A stretch of 64,000 nt of DNA, from NCBI GenBank assembly GCA_024711125.1, contig JANJTM010000054.1, forward strand, positions 22,501 through 86,500, written 5' to 3'. This DNA is from Rhodothermales bacterium (lineage in GTDB: Bacteria; Bacteroidota; Rhodothermia; Rhodothermales; UBA10348). Positions 33,096-41,819 of the stretch are shown piece after piece. Under the pieces are notes generated by a model. That model made no database searches and was not told the origin of the DNA. It saw nothing but the letters and a program-made list of their open reading frames with translations. The position numbers were made by a program, and so were the translations under genes. The first letter of the stretch is position 1. The number at the start of each line of letters is the position of its first letter.

Positions 33096-34403
33096 TCAGG
33101 CCACCACGAAGTCGTACAGGGGAAACTCGTCGCACAGCGTACGGACCTCGTCCCGTACGGATTCGGCAATCCCGTCGTCGGCCGGCCTGGACAGAACGCG
33201 GTCGACGAGTGCCACGACGCGCTCGAATTCGTCCGGCCCGAACCCACGGGTCGTCATGGCCGGGGTTCCCACGCGGATTCCGCTCGTAACGAAGGGGCTC
33301 TGCGTATCGAACGGTACCATGTTCTTGTTCACGGTGATCTCGGCGCGGCCGAGCGCCGACTCGGCGTCCTTCCCGGTAAGGCCCTTGCCGCGCAGATCGA
33401 TGAGCAGGAGATGGTTGTCGGTCCCGCCGGAAACCAGGTCGTAGCCCCGCTCCAGGAACGCTTTCGCCATGACCTGCGCGTTGTCGATCACCCGCCGCGA
33501 GTAGTCGTGGAATGCGGGCTGCAGGGCCTCGCCGAACGCGACGGCCTTCGACGCGATGACATGCATCAGCGGCCCCCCCTGCATGCCGGGAAACACGGCT
33601 CCGTCGAGCAGTTCGCTCATCATCTTCAGGCGTCCCGACTTGGGCGCGGTCTTGCCGAACGGGTTCTCGTAGTCGGTTCCGAGCAGGATCATGCCGGCAC
33701 GGGGACCGCGCAGCGTCTTGTGCGTCGTCGTGGTGACCACGTGGCAGTACGGCAGGGGGTCGTTCAGTTCGCCCGCCGCGATAAGGCCCGCGGTGTGGGC
33801 CATGTCCATCCAGAGGTGCGCTCCGACCTCGTCGGCGATCGAGCGGAAGGCCGCGTAATCGAAATCCCTCGTATAGGCGCTCGCGCCGATCGAGATCATC
33901 TTCGGGCGCACCGCCCGGGCCTTGTCGCGCACGCGATCCATATCGATTCGCCCGGCGAGCGGTCCGTCCTTCTCGACCCCGTAGTGCTCGGCGCGGTACA
34001 GGATGCCCGAGAAATTGACCGGCGAGCCGTGCGTCAGGTGGCCGCCGTGCGCGAGATCGAGGCCGAGAAACGTGTCCCCGGGCTGCATGAAGGCCAGGTA
34101 GACGGCCGCGTTGGCCGACGCGCCCGAGTGCGGCTGCACGTTCACCCATTCGCAGCGGAACAGGGCCTTCGCGCGCTCGCGGGCGAGATCTTCCACCTCG
34201 TCGACGAACTGGCACCCGCCGTAGTAGCGTTTGCCGGGAAGTCCCTCGGCGTACTTGTTGGTGAGCGGCGTTCCCATCGCCTGCATGACCGCCCGCGACA
34301 CGAAGTTTTCGCTCGCGATCAATTCGAGGCCGTCGTTCTGCCGCTCCACTTCGCGACGCAGGATGGCATGGACGTCGGGATCGGTTCGTTGGAGGTCGAG
34401 CAT
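33096..34403 (-). CDS. glyA: Serine hydroxymethyltransferase
   Basis: The 435-residue PLP enzyme interconverts serine and glycine with tetrahydrofolate. The Schiff-base lysine is Lys229 in THKTLRGPR. The segment [30 protein letters not shown] and GKRYYGGC are diagnostic. Length and start are standard. A -7-like TAGTTTCG lies 46 bases upstream (34450-34457), and no glycine-riboswitch pattern was recognised in the 270-base gap to the next gene. It is followed by pyrE after 75 bases, so it may head a one-carbon/pyrimidine transcript. Confidence 0.96.
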   Translation of the reverse strand: MLDLQRTDPDVHAILRREVERQNDGLELIASENFVSRAVMQAMGTPLTNKYAEGLPGKRYYGGCQFVDEVEDLARERAKALFRCEWVNVQPHSGASANAAVYLAFMQPGDTFLGLDLAHGGHLTHGSPVNFSGILYRAEHYGVEKDGPLAGRIDMDRVRDKARAVRPKMISIGASAYTRDFDYAAFRSIADEVGAHLWMDMAHTAGLIAAGELNDPLPYCHVVTTTTHKTLRGPRAGMILLGTDYENPFGKTAPKSGRLKMMSELLDGAVFPGMQGGPLMHVIASKAVAFGEALQPAFHDYSRRVIDNAQVMAKAFLERGYDLVSGGTDNHLLLIDLRGKGLTGKDAESALGRAEITVNKNMVPFDTQSPFVTSGIRVGTPAMTTRGFGPDEFERVVALVDRVLSRPADDGIAESVRDEVRTLCDEFPLYDFVVA

Positions 34404-34449
34404 GGGGATCGGGGGAAGTTGGCTCCGGGACCGCGCGAAGCGGACCGTC

Positions 34450-34457
34450 CGAAACTA
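34450..34457 (-). promoter_or_regulatory. Candidate -7 element for glyA
   Basis: The minus strand reads TAGTTTCG, one base from TAnnTTTG, 46 bases before the glyA start. No convincing -33 box was recognised. It is the best promoter-like element in the 34404-34673 intergenic region. Confidence 0.35.
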
Positions 34458-34613
34458 CGGCACGGGGCTCGGACGCCGCGAACGCGGGCGATTTCTGCCC
34501 GCGATCGGGAAATTGTGCGGGGCATTTTCTGCACCGACGCGGCGATGCAAGGAATATCGCCCAAAGTCCCTGGTTCGTCCGGCCCTGGATTTTCGTTCAC
34601 CGGGCGGCAACGG

Positions 34614-34651
34614 CGGGGGGCCGGTCACTGAAGGTGGGAGCCGGCCCCCCG
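34614..34651 (-). terminator. Hairpin after the DUF4359 gene
   Basis: An 11-base-pair perfect stem (CGGGGGGCCGG with its complement) encloses a 16-base loop, 22 bases after the DUF4359 stop on the minus strand. There is no T-run on the minus strand; on the plus strand CTCGTATTT follows. It could be a terminator, an mRNA 3' stabiliser or a bidirectional hairpin. Confidence 0.5.
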
Positions 34652-34673
34652 CTCGTATTTCGCGGCCCGGGGT

Positions 34674-35012
34674 CTACCGCACCGCTTCCGGGGTCGCGAT
34701 CTGCCAGAAACGGCCGCCGAGCCCGAGAACCCTCCACTCGTCGTCCGGCCGCCCGTCGGCGCCGAGATCGATGGTGTACACGCTGAAAAGAAGCCAGTTC
34801 TCCCGCTCGGCGGCGCGACTGGCGATGCCCGAGACGACCGAGGCGCCCATGTCGGTCAGGATGCGGCCCAGCGTACCGTCGCCGGTTTCGTCCTGGAGCC
34901 GGGCCTCGACGCGCTCGCGGATCCACTCGGCGAAGGCGTCGTCGTCCGGGTTGGTGGTGGCCAGGAAGCCGCCGAGGAGGAGGAAGAGAAGGGCGAACAG
35001 GAGCTTCCGCAT
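34674..35012 (-). CDS. DUF4359 small exported protein
   Basis: This 112-residue protein begins with a signal-like hydrophobic helix (KLLFALLFLLLGGFLA) followed by the DUF4359 pattern ATTNPDDDAFAEWI. The middle is charged, and a C-terminal beta part ends in LGLGGRFWQIATPEAV. DUF4359 proteins are short exported or membrane-attached proteins of unknown role. It lies 32 bases after the DUF4159 gene on the same strand. The start at 35012 is chosen for the signal segment; upstream in-frame sequence is antisense to other genes. Confidence 0.7.
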   Translation of the reverse strand: MRKLLFALLFLLLGGFLATTNPDDDAFAEWIRERVEARLQDETGDGTLGRILTDMGASVVSGIASRAAERENWLLFSVYTIDLGADGRPDDEWRVLGLGGRFWQIATPEAVR

Positions 35013-35044
35013 GGTTTCTTCCGGAGAGGCTCGATCTGCGGTGG

Positions 35045-35716
35045 TCACCGCATGAGCGCGTAGGCCAGGAGATTGGTCCCCATCCGCAGCGCGGCGAGGC
35101 GCTTCTCGGGCGGGTCGTTGTGTACCGATTCGGGCTCCCATCCGTCGCCCAGATCCGATTCGTACGAGTAGAAGACCATCACCCGGCCCGCGTCGTCGAG
35201 GATCGCGAAACCCTGCGGCGGTTTTCCGTCGTGCTCGTGGATCTTCGGAAGCCCGTTCGGAAAGTCGAAGTGCGTGCGATAGACCGGGTGGTCGAACGGT
35301 AGCTCGACCAGTTCGCGGTCGGGAAATACCCGGGCGATTTCCCGTCGAAAGGCCCGGTCCATGCCGTAGTTGTCGTCGGCGTGCAGGAATCCGCCGCCCA
35401 GCAGGTAGCGACGCAGGCGCAGGATCTCGTCGTTGGACAGGACGATGTTGCCATGCCCGTTCAGGTAGAGATACGGGACCGTGAAGAGCTTGTCGCTCGT
35501 CAATTCGACCGTCTCCTCCGTCGGGGCGACGTCGATCAACGTCTCGCGGCGCACGAACGCCAGCAGCTCGGGAAGGGACCGGGGATTGGAATACCAGTCC
35601 CCTCCGCCCGAGTACTTGACCCGGCCGATCGTGAACGAGTGCTCGGTCTGCGCCCCGGCCGGGGCGGCGAGGCACGACAGGAGGATCAGGGTCGAGAGGC
35701 GCACGGCAGACGTCAT
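35045..35716 (-). CDS. DUF4159 exported protein
   Basis: This 223-residue protein has an N-terminal signal peptide (STLILLSCLAAPAGAQ). A DUF4159 domain follows: FTIGRVKYSGGGDWYSNP, then LRRYLLGGGFLHADDNYGMD, LPFDHPVYRTHFDFPNG and a C-terminal LGTN-like turn. The fold resembles glutamine-amidotransferase domains but no catalytic cysteine is seen. DUF4159 proteins occur across Bacteroidota and Planctomycetes with unknown function; many are near Ala-rich membrane proteins or MoxR operons, not present here. It probably shares an mRNA with DUF4359. The divergent gap to argS (187 bases) contains a terminator pointed at argS. Confidence 0.75.
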   Translation of the reverse strand: MTSAVRLSTLILLSCLAAPAGAQTEHSFTIGRVKYSGGGDWYSNPRSLPELLAFVRRETLIDVAPTEETVELTSDKLFTVPYLYLNGHGNIVLSNDEILRLRRYLLGGGFLHADDNYGMDRAFRREIARVFPDRELVELPFDHPVYRTHFDFPNGLPKIHEHDGKPPQGFAILDDAGRVMVFYSYESDLGDGWEPESVHNDPPEKRLAALRMGTNLLAYALMR

Positions 35717-35854
35717 GGGACGGGTGTACGACGTCCCGGCAGCCGGGTTGCCGGCAGGCGACACCCCGCGGGCTGCGTCGCGCACCCGAGTCCGGTGGTG
35801 TCCGGACCGACTTCCGAGCGGCCGCCGGACCGATTGCGTATTTTTCGGCGTGAT

Positions 35855-35880
35855 CCCCGGCCGCGGCCGGGGTTTTTTTT
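35855..35880 (+). terminator. Leader terminator directly before argS
   Basis: A perfect palindromic stem CCCCGGCCG/CGGCCGGGG is followed by eight T residues, ending 23 bases before the argS ATG. The only upstream gene on this side is divergent, so transcription from the left into argS must cross it. It is either an attenuator or a barrier to read-through, with the true promoter downstream or upstream of it. A TATTTTTC element lies just 7-14 bases before the stem (35839-35846). Confidence 0.8.
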
Positions 35881-35903
35881 GCCGGACCTGTCTGACGAAC
35901 CCC

Positions 35904-37583
35904 ATGCGCGAGTATATCGCGAACCGGATCCTGACCGCCCTCGAAGAGATGGGGGGCGTTCCCGAGGGCTTCGCGCCCGATTTCCAGCAGCCGGCCAATC
36001 CGGAGCACGGCGACCTCGCGACCAACGCCGCGATGCAGCTGTCCCGCGCCCTGCGCAGGGCGCCCCGTCAGATCGCCGAAGAACTCGTCCGGCGGCTGGT
36101 CCTCGATCCCCGCCGCGTGGCGTCGGCCGAGGTCGCCGGCCCGGGGTTCATCAATTTCCGCTTTTCCGACCGGTACGTGTCCGAGGCACTGCGCGACATC
36201 CTCGAGCAGGGGGACCGCTACGGGCGGACGGCGACGGGCGCCGGGCGCCGTGCGATCGTCGAATTCGTGAGTGCCAACCCGACCGGTCCGCTCACGGTCG
36301 GCCACGGCCGGAACGCCGTGCTGGGCGACACGATCGCGAACCTCTACGACTGGACCGGCTGGGACACCACGCGCGAGTACTACTTCAACGACGCGGGCCG
36401 CCAGATGCGCATCCTGGCGCAGTCGGTCGAGGCCCGCTACCGCGCGCTCGCCGACCCGTCCCACGGAACCAAGACGATCGACGGCGCCGGCGAACCGGTC
36501 GTGGTGCCCGAGAGCTTTCCCGAGGACGGTTACCTGGGCGACTACATCGCCACGATCGCCGGCGAACTGTTCGAGCGGCACGGCACGACGCTCCTCGGTG
36601 GGGACGTGCAACCCTTCAAGGAAGCGGCCGAAACGGCCATTTTCGCCGAGATCAAGGCGACGCTCGTGCGGCTCGGGATCCGCATGGACACGTATTTCAA
36701 CGAGCGCACGCTCTACGAATCCGGCGAGATCTGGCGCATCGTGGACGCGCTGAAGGCCCGCGACCTCGCGTACGAGAAGGACGGTGCCGTGTGGTTCCGC
36801 ACGACGGCGTACGGCAAGGAGACCGACACGGTCCTGGTCAAGTCGACGGGCGAACCCACCTACCGCCTTCCCGACATCGGCTACCACGTCGAGAAGCTCG
36901 GTCGAGGGTTCGATCGCGTCGTCGACATCTTCGGCGCCGACCACATCGCCACGTTCCCGGACGTGCTCTCGGGGGTGAAGGCCCTCGGGCACGACGCCGA
37001 CCGCATCCAGGTCATCATCTACCAGTTCGTGACCCTCGTGCGCGGGGGCGAGCCGGTCAAGATGTCCACGCGGAAGGCCACCTACGTCACGCTCGACGAG
37101 CTCATGGACGAGGTGTCCGAGGACGTGACGCGGTTCTTCTTCCTGATGCGGTCGCCGAACACGCACCTCGAGTTCGACCTGGACCTGGCCAAGGAAGCGA
37201 GCGAGAAGAACCCCGTGTTCTACCTGCAGTACGCGCACGCCCGCATCTGCTCGATCCTGCGCAAGGCCGAGGAGGTGGGGTTCGCGGCGGCGACGGACGC
37301 CGACCTCGGCCTGCTGACGCACGAGACCGAAACCGCCCTCGTCAAGACGCTGCTTTCGTTTCCCGACGTGCTCGACCGTGCGGCCGAGGCCCACGAACCG
37401 CACCGCGTGGCCACGTACCTGCGCGAGGTGGCGGTCGCGTTCACGCAGTTCTACGGCGCCTGCCGCATCATCGGGGAGGCCGCGCCGGTCGCTGCCGCGC
37501 GCATGCGCCTCGCCGTCGCCACCCGTCACGTCCTGCGCAACGGCCTCTCGGTGCTGGGCATCGGCGCGCCGGAGCGCATGTGA
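35904..37583 (+). CDS. argS: Arginyl-tRNA synthetase
   Basis: The 559-residue class I aminoacyl-tRNA synthetase charges tRNA-Arg. HIGH-type signature PTGPLTVGHGR (near residue 132) and KMSTR (386-390) are visible. The N-terminal Add-1 domain begins MREYIANRILTAL, and the DALR anticodon-binding domain follows (HEPHRVATYLREVAVAF). Length is standard. The start at 35904 is supported by family alignment, although open sequence continues upstream. A strong hairpin-T8 terminator lies 24 bases before it, suggesting leader control. The next gene, prephenate dehydratase, starts 4 bases after the stop. Confidence 0.96.
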   Translation: MREYIANRILTALEEMGGVPEGFAPDFQQPANPEHGDLATNAAMQLSRALRRAPRQIAEELVRRLVLDPRRVASAEVAGPGFINFRFSDRYVSEALRDILEQGDRYGRTATGAGRRAIVEFVSANPTGPLTVGHGRNAVLGDTIANLYDWTGWDTTREYYFNDAGRQMRILAQSVEARYRALADPSHGTKTIDGAGEPVVVPESFPEDGYLGDYIATIAGELFERHGTTLLGGDVQPFKEAAETAIFAEIKATLVRLGIRMDTYFNERTLYESGEIWRIVDALKARDLAYEKDGAVWFRTTAYGKETDTVLVKSTGEPTYRLPDIGYHVEKLGRGFDRVVDIFGADHIATFPDVLSGVKALGHDADRIQVIIYQFVTLVRGGEPVKMSTRKATYVTLDELMDEVSEDVTRFFFLMRSPNTHLEFDLDLAKEASEKNPVFYLQYAHARICSILRKAEEVGFAAATDADLGLLTHETETALVKTLLSFPDVLDRAAEAHEPHRVATYLREVAVAFTQFYGACRIIGEAAPVAAARMRLAVATRHVLRNGLSVLGIGAPERM

Positions 37584-37587
37584 GCCC

Positions 37588-38427
37588 ATGCGCGTCGCTT
37601 TCCAGGGAGAGATCGGAGCCTACAGCGAAGAGGCCGCGCTGGCGCTCTTCACCGGGGCCACGGTCGTACCCTACCCTTCTTTCGAAGGCGTCTTCGAAGC
37701 ACTGGAGGGAGGCGCGGTCGACCGTGCGGTGGTTCCGATCGAAAACTCCCTGCACGGGAGCGTGCACACGAACTACGACCTGCTGCGGGAGCACGACGTG
37801 CGCATTACGGGAGAATTGCAGCTGCGCATCCGGCACCACCTGCTGGCGCGCAGGGGCACGACGATCGACACCGTGCGGCGCGTGCTTTCGCATCCCCAGG
37901 CCCTCGGGCAGTGCCGGGATTTTCTCCGTTCGAGGGTCCCTGACGCCGACGTCGTTCCTGCCTACGACACGGCGGGCGCCGCGAAGCAGCTCGCCGAGGG
38001 AGGCCAGCCGGGGGATGCGGCCATCGCGAGCCGGCGTGCGGCACTGGAATACGGGCTCGTGATCCTCGCCGAGGGTATCGAGTCGAACCATCGGAACTAC
38101 ACCCGTTTCCTTGCGCTCAGCAGGGAGGCCGAGCCGATCGCCGATCCGGGGGCGCTCGGCTGGAAGACGTCGGTGGTCTACGCGCCGAAGGAGAACCTGC
38201 CCGGAGCGCTGTTCAAGAGCCTCGCGGTATTCGCGCTGCGGGATATCGACCTGTTCAAGATCGAGAGCCGGCCGCTGGTCGGCTCCGTCGGCAAGTATCT
38301 CTTCTACCTCGACCTCGCGGGCAGCGAGCGGGACGAGCCGGTCAGACTCGCCCTGGACCACCTCCGGGAGCTTGCGGCTTCGGTTCGTGTCCTCGGATCC
38401 TACCCCCGCGGCTCGACCGTAGGCTGA
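37588..38427 (+). CDS. pheA: Prephenate dehydratase with ACT domain
   Basis: The 279-residue enzyme converts prephenate to phenylpyruvate in phenylalanine synthesis. The catalytic domain shows VAFQGEIGAYSEEAA, VPIENSLHGSVH and the ESNHRNYTRFL motif containing the essential Thr-Arg-Phe. An ACT domain (about 190-275: NLPGALFKSLAVFALRDIDL followed by KIESRPLVG) is expected to bind phenylalanine for feedback control. There is no chorismate mutase domain, so this is the monofunctional form. It overlaps neither neighbour but is only 4 bases from argS and 2 from the methyltransferase gene, indicating one transcript. Confidence 0.93.
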   Translation: MRVAFQGEIGAYSEEAALALFTGATVVPYPSFEGVFEALEGGAVDRAVVPIENSLHGSVHTNYDLLREHDVRITGELQLRIRHHLLARRGTTIDTVRRVLSHPQALGQCRDFLRSRVPDADVVPAYDTAGAAKQLAEGGQPGDAAIASRRAALEYGLVILAEGIESNHRNYTRFLALSREAEPIADPGALGWKTSVVYAPKENLPGALFKSLAVFALRDIDLFKIESRPLVGSVGKYLFYLDLAGSERDEPVRLALDHLRELAASVRVLGSYPRGSTVG

Positions 38428-38429
38428 CC

Positions 38430-39161
38430 ATGGACCGCTCGCTGCGCGATGCGCTGGCCTCCGTGGAAGACCGCCACTGGTGGTTCGAGGGACGCCGGCG
38501 CATCGTGGCGGCCGTGCTCGAGTCGCTCGATCCGGGTTCTGACGCCCGTGTGCTTGAGGCCGGGTGCGGAAACGGAGCGAACCTCGAAATGCTCGCCGCA
38601 TTCGGTCTCGTCAGCGCGTTCGAACCGGATGCCGAGGATCTCGAGCGCGCGACGCGACGCGGCGCGGCGCGGGTCCGGCCCGGCAGCCTGCCCGACGCCG
38701 TTCCCTTCGAGGGGGAGCGCTTCGACGTCATCGCCGCGCTCGACGTCCTCGAGCACCTGGACGACGACCGCGCGGCGCTCTCGGCCCTGGCCCCCAGACT
38801 GGCCGACGGCGGACGGCTCGTGGTCACCGTTCCGGCCCTGCCGCGGCTCTGGAGCGCCCACGACGAGAGCAACCATCACCGCAGGCGGTACACGCGCCGC
38901 TCGCTGCTCGACGCCCTCCAGGAGACGGGATTCCTCGTGGAACGGATCACGTACTTCAATACGTTCCTTTTCCTGCCGGTGGCGATCGTCCGTACCGCAG
39001 GGCGCCGGTTCGGCCTCGACACGGCGGGCACCGGGATGCCGGCCGAGCCGCTCAACCGCCTGCTCGCCGGGATCTTCGCGGCCGAAAGCCGGGTTGTCGT
39101 CCGACGGTCGCTTCCCTTCGGTGTCTCGCTGCTCGCGGTCGCCCGTCTGCCCAAGCCATGA
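38430..39161 (+). CDS. Class I SAM-dependent methyltransferase
   Basis: The 243-residue protein has the SAM-binding Rossmann motif VLEAGCGNGA (41-50), an acidic end of strand 2 (AFEPDAEDL) and the motif ALDVLEHLDDD. The N-terminal EDRHWWFEGRRR is typical of a group of type 11/23 methyltransferases often linked to lipid or polysaccharide modification. A C-terminal hydrophobic stretch (FNTFLFLPVAIVRTA) suggests contact with membrane substrates. Its stop overlaps the ubiA-like start (ATGA), supporting coupling. Given its partner, a role in isoprenoid or glycolipid chemistry is possible but unproven. Confidence 0.82.
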   Translation: MDRSLRDALASVEDRHWWFEGRRRIVAAVLESLDPGSDARVLEAGCGNGANLEMLAAFGLVSAFEPDAEDLERATRRGAARVRPGSLPDAVPFEGERFDVIAALDVLEHLDDDRAALSALAPRLADGGRLVVTVPALPRLWSAHDESNHHRRRYTRRSLLDALQETGFLVERITYFNTFLFLPVAIVRTAGRRFGLDTAGTGMPAEPLNRLLAGIFAAESRVVVRRSLPFGVSLLAVARLPKP

Positions 39162-40009
39162 ACGCGGTACGGAACCGGCTTTTCGGTCTGCTTCGCCTCG
39201 TGCGTCCGCTCAACACGGCGCTTTTCGCCGTCGGAACGCTTCTGGGCGCGTTTCTCGCGGCGGGCGACGGACTCTTCTCGCAGACCGGGACGCTGCGCGC
39301 CGCGGCGCTGGCCGCACTGGCTGCCGCGCTCGCCGGCGCCGGCGGCAACGTGGTCAACGATCTCTTCGACGAGCCGATCGACCGGATCAACCGGCCCGAC
39401 CGCCCCCTTCCGTCGGGCCAGGCGAGCCGGCGATCGGCGTGGGCGGCATGGGCCGCGCTGGGAACGGCGTCCGTCGGCGTCGCATCCGGGATATCCCGCG
39501 CCCACGGGTACGTGGCCATGGCCGCCGTACTGATCCTGTTCGCGTACGCGGCCGTCGGCAAGAGACATCCCGCCTTGAAGAACGGCACGGTAGCCCTGGT
39601 CGTCGCGGCGGCCTTTCCGTTCGGCGGCGGAGCTGTCGGCGACTGGACCCTCACGATTCCCGCCACCGCGTTCGCGTTCCTGGCGACCTTGGCGCGTGAG
39701 GTCGTGAAGGACCTGCAGGACCTCGAGGGCGACCGCCTCGCGGGCGCGAACACGGTCGCCACCCGGTTCGGCGCCACCGTGTCGGCCCGACTCGCCACGG
39801 CCGTCGTCGCCGCCACGCTGCTGGCGGCACCCGTTCCCGTCCTCACTTCGGGATACACCGGGCTGTACCTGCTGCTGTTGCTGCCTTCGGCCACGGCGTT
39901 CCTCCTGGCCACCGTGCACCTGGCCGGGGATGCGGCGCATCGCGCCAGCTCGACGCTCAAGTGGGCCATGGCGCTCGGCATGCTGGCCCTGGCTTCGGCG
40001 GCGCCGTGA
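39158..40009 (+). CDS. UbiA-family prenyltransferase
   Basis: The 283-residue polytopic protein has the two aspartate-rich motifs of UbiA enzymes: NDLFDEPIDRINRPDRPL (67-84) and a second KDLQDLEGDRLAG (about 188-200). About eight membrane helices are visible. UbiA enzymes attach a prenyl group to an aromatic or glycerol-phosphate acceptor. The N-x-x-D-x-x-x-D-R-x-N-R-P-x-R-P-L pattern resembles the geranylgeranylglyceryl-phosphate synthase and menaquinone/tocopherol subfamilies. Paired with a methyltransferase in an overlapping operon, a lipid or quinone function is plausible. The start overlaps the preceding stop; longer starts are antisense artefacts. Substrate not determined. Confidence 0.85.
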   Translation: MNAVRNRLFGLLRLVRPLNTALFAVGTLLGAFLAAGDGLFSQTGTLRAAALAALAAALAGAGGNVVNDLFDEPIDRINRPDRPLPSGQASRRSAWAAWAALGTASVGVASGISRAHGYVAMAAVLILFAYAAVGKRHPALKNGTVALVVAAAFPFGGGAVGDWTLTIPATAFAFLATLAREVVKDLQDLEGDRLAGANTVATRFGATVSARLATAVVAATLLAAPVPVLTSGYTGLYLLLLLPSATAFLLATVHLAGDAAHRASSTLKWAMALGMLALASAAP

Positions 40010-40028
40010 ACGGACTTCCGAAGCGGCC

Positions 40029-40595
40029 ATGACCCGACGCGTTCGCGCCGCCGATTTCGAATCCCTCGTCGCCAGGGCGCGGGACGGCGACCGGGAAGCC
40101 CGCTCCCGCGTCGTGGAGATCCTCCGGCCGGTGCTGGTCGGCTTCTTCCGGAGCCGCCTGTCGAACGCGGATCCGGTCGAGGACCTCGTTCAGAACAGCC
40201 TGCTCCGTGTGCTCCGGGGTTTCGACGAGCTGAACGACGCCCGTGCCATGAAGGCTTTCGCGATGAAGGCGGCACTCTTCGAACTCCAGGATCACTACCG
40301 GGGTCGATACGCCATGCGCGAATCGGCGCTCGACGAATCGACCGAGATCGCCGCGGACCGGGCTCCGGAGGGACTCGCCCTGGACCTGGATGCCGCGCTC
40401 GCGTCGTTGCCCGAGAAGGCCCGGACGATCCTCGAGCTGAAGGCCATGGGATACCGCTACGAGGAGATCGCCGGCATGCTCGGCACGACGGAGGCCGCGG
40501 TGAAGATGCAGGTGAAGCGAGGAATCGAACGCCTGCGGGCTTTCCTGGGGGTTCCCGCCTGGGTGGCCTGGTTTCTGCTGCGCGGAATCCCGTGA
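40029..40595 (+). CDS. ECF-type RNA polymerase sigma factor
   Basis: The 188-residue protein has sigma region 2 (PVEDLVQNSLLRVLRGFDEL near 50-70) and region 4 (LPEKARTILELKAMGYRYEE and VKMQVKRGIERLR), separated by a short linker. It is a group IV sigma factor. The next genes encode a FecR-type anti-sigma regulator, a TonB receptor with an STN signalling domain and a DUF4249-like lipoprotein, so it probably activates that cassette when the receptor binds ligand. The ATG at 40029 is used, 19 bases after the ubiA stop. The first about 10 residues are basic. Regulon unknown. Confidence 0.88.
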   Translation: MTRRVRAADFESLVARARDGDREARSRVVEILRPVLVGFFRSRLSNADPVEDLVQNSLLRVLRGFDELNDARAMKAFAMKAALFELQDHYRGRYAMRESALDESTEIAADRAPEGLALDLDAALASLPEKARTILELKAMGYRYEEIAGMLGTTEAAVKMQVKRGIERLRAFLGVPAWVAWFLLRGIP

Positions 40596-40655
40596 TCCCG
40601 ACGTTACCTGTGGCCGCTCTCGCGCGGCTATTCCCTTGAACCGCTTCCGCTTTCC

Positions 40656-41789
40656 GTGAACGACGATCTCCTGGACCTGCTGTCCGACGATTCGCCCGAC
40701 GGCATCCGCCGGCGGGCGGAATTGCTGCGCGGGTCGGCGTCGGACACCGCCGGGGCCCTGTCCCGGTGGGAAGCCGTCGAGCGTCGTGTATCCGGAATCG
40801 TCGAGCGGTCCCTTCCCGACCGCGAGATCGTCGTGCTCCACGCCCTGGAGCGTTCGGGCCGCTCGGCGGGATTCACCGGGCAGGAGCGTGCTCGCCTGGA
40901 CGGGGCGCGTGATTCGATCGACCGGGCCCGTGTGACCCTGGCGTCCTTCGATCTGCTCCTCGACGCCGTGGACCGGGATATCGAGTCGTTCGACGCGGCG
41001 TGGACCGGAGTCGTCGAGCCGGCCGTCCCGCGGAGGACCGGTACGCGACGGGACCGTCCCGCCGTTCCGGACCCGCGACGCGGCCGCCGACTCGCCGTTC
41101 GCTGGCTTTCGGCCGCCGTCACGCTGGCGTTCGTCGTGACCGTCACGCTGGTCGGCCGCCGCGACGCCGACCGGATCGTGCTGACGGCCGGCGATTCGGT
41201 GCGCGTGGAAACCCTGGCCGACGGTTCGGTCGTGCGTATCCAGCCCGGTTCGAGCCTCACGCTGGATCCGACGCGTACCCGATCGGTCTCGTTGGACGGT
41301 CGTGCGTTCTTCGACGTGCGTTCCGACGGTACGCCGTTCGTCGCATCCACCGCACATGCCCGCGTGACGGTGCTCGGTACGACGTTCGCGATCGCCACAT
41401 CCCCGGACGCCACCGAAGTCGTACTGGTGTCGGGTCGCGTCGCCGCGTCCTCGCTGAGACGCCCCGATGCGGCCGTGTTCCTCGCGCCGGGCGACCGTGT
41501 CGTGATCCGGGACGACGGCGCGCAACCGACCGAATCGGTGGATCTCGCCCAGACGCTCGAGTGGACCGGCCTGTTGCTCTTCCGCTCGACCCCGCTCGGG
41601 CAGGCGATCGAGCGCGTCGAGGCGGTCTACGGCATCCGCGTCTCGCTCGACGGACGGTTGGACGGCGAGCGCGTGACGGGAACCTTCACGCCCGAGCAAT
41701 CGCCCGGCGAGGTGGTGGCCCTGCTGGCCGAGACGCTGTCGGCCCGCGTGGTTTCCGAAGGCAACGGACGCTTCCGCATCGGCCTTTAA
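40656..41789 (+). CDS. FecR-family anti-sigma/signalling protein
   Basis: The 377-residue protein has an N-terminal cytoplasmic, Arg-rich region (about 1-140) and one transmembrane helix (about 147-168, SAAVTLAFVVTVTLV). A FecR periplasmic domain follows (VETLADGSVVRIQPGSSLTL, then FFDVRSDGTPFVASTAHARV and VLGTTFAIATSPD). The last about 80 residues (GQAIERVEAVYGIRVSLDG) resemble a DUF4974/STN-like beta domain found in Bacteroidota FecR proteins. Start is GTG at 40656, 60 bases after the sigma gene. It is expected to bind the sigma factor inside the cell and the receptor STN domain in the periplasm. Confidence 0.85.
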   Translation: MNDDLLDLLSDDSPDGIRRRAELLRGSASDTAGALSRWEAVERRVSGIVERSLPDREIVVLHALERSGRSAGFTGQERARLDGARDSIDRARVTLASFDLLLDAVDRDIESFDAAWTGVVEPAVPRRTGTRRDRPAVPDPRRGRRLAVRWLSAAVTLAFVVTVTLVGRRDADRIVLTAGDSVRVETLADGSVVRIQPGSSLTLDPTRTRSVSLDGRAFFDVRSDGTPFVASTAHARVTVLGTTFAIATSPDATEVVLVSGRVAASSLRRPDAAVFLAPGDRVVIRDDGAQPTESVDLAQTLEWTGLLLFRSTPLGQAIERVEAVYGIRVSLDGRLDGERVTGTFTPEQSPGEVVALLAETLSARVVSEGNGRFRIGL

Positions 41790-41807
41790 CCGCGCCCGTT
41801 CTCCGGC

Positions 41808-41815
41808 TATCTTCG
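41808..41815 (+). promoter_or_regulatory. Candidate -7 element for the STN TonB receptor
   Basis: TATCTTCG lies 4 bases before the ATG at 41820, in the 30-base gap after fecR. If used, the transcript would be leaderless or start at the ATG. It supports a receptor promoter separate from fecR. This is a prediction only; an alternative ATG at 41835 is in frame. Confidence 0.3.
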
Positions 41816-41819
41816 CACC

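Noticed and set aside
34404-34673. Glycine riboswitch upstream of glyA
   Set aside because: No tandem aptamer pattern was recognised and the gap is GC-rich with a plain hairpin and a -7-like box; a covariance search was not possible.
35717-35903. T-box or tRNA-sensing leader before argS
   Set aside because: No T-box core sequence was found; only the terminator stem is evident.
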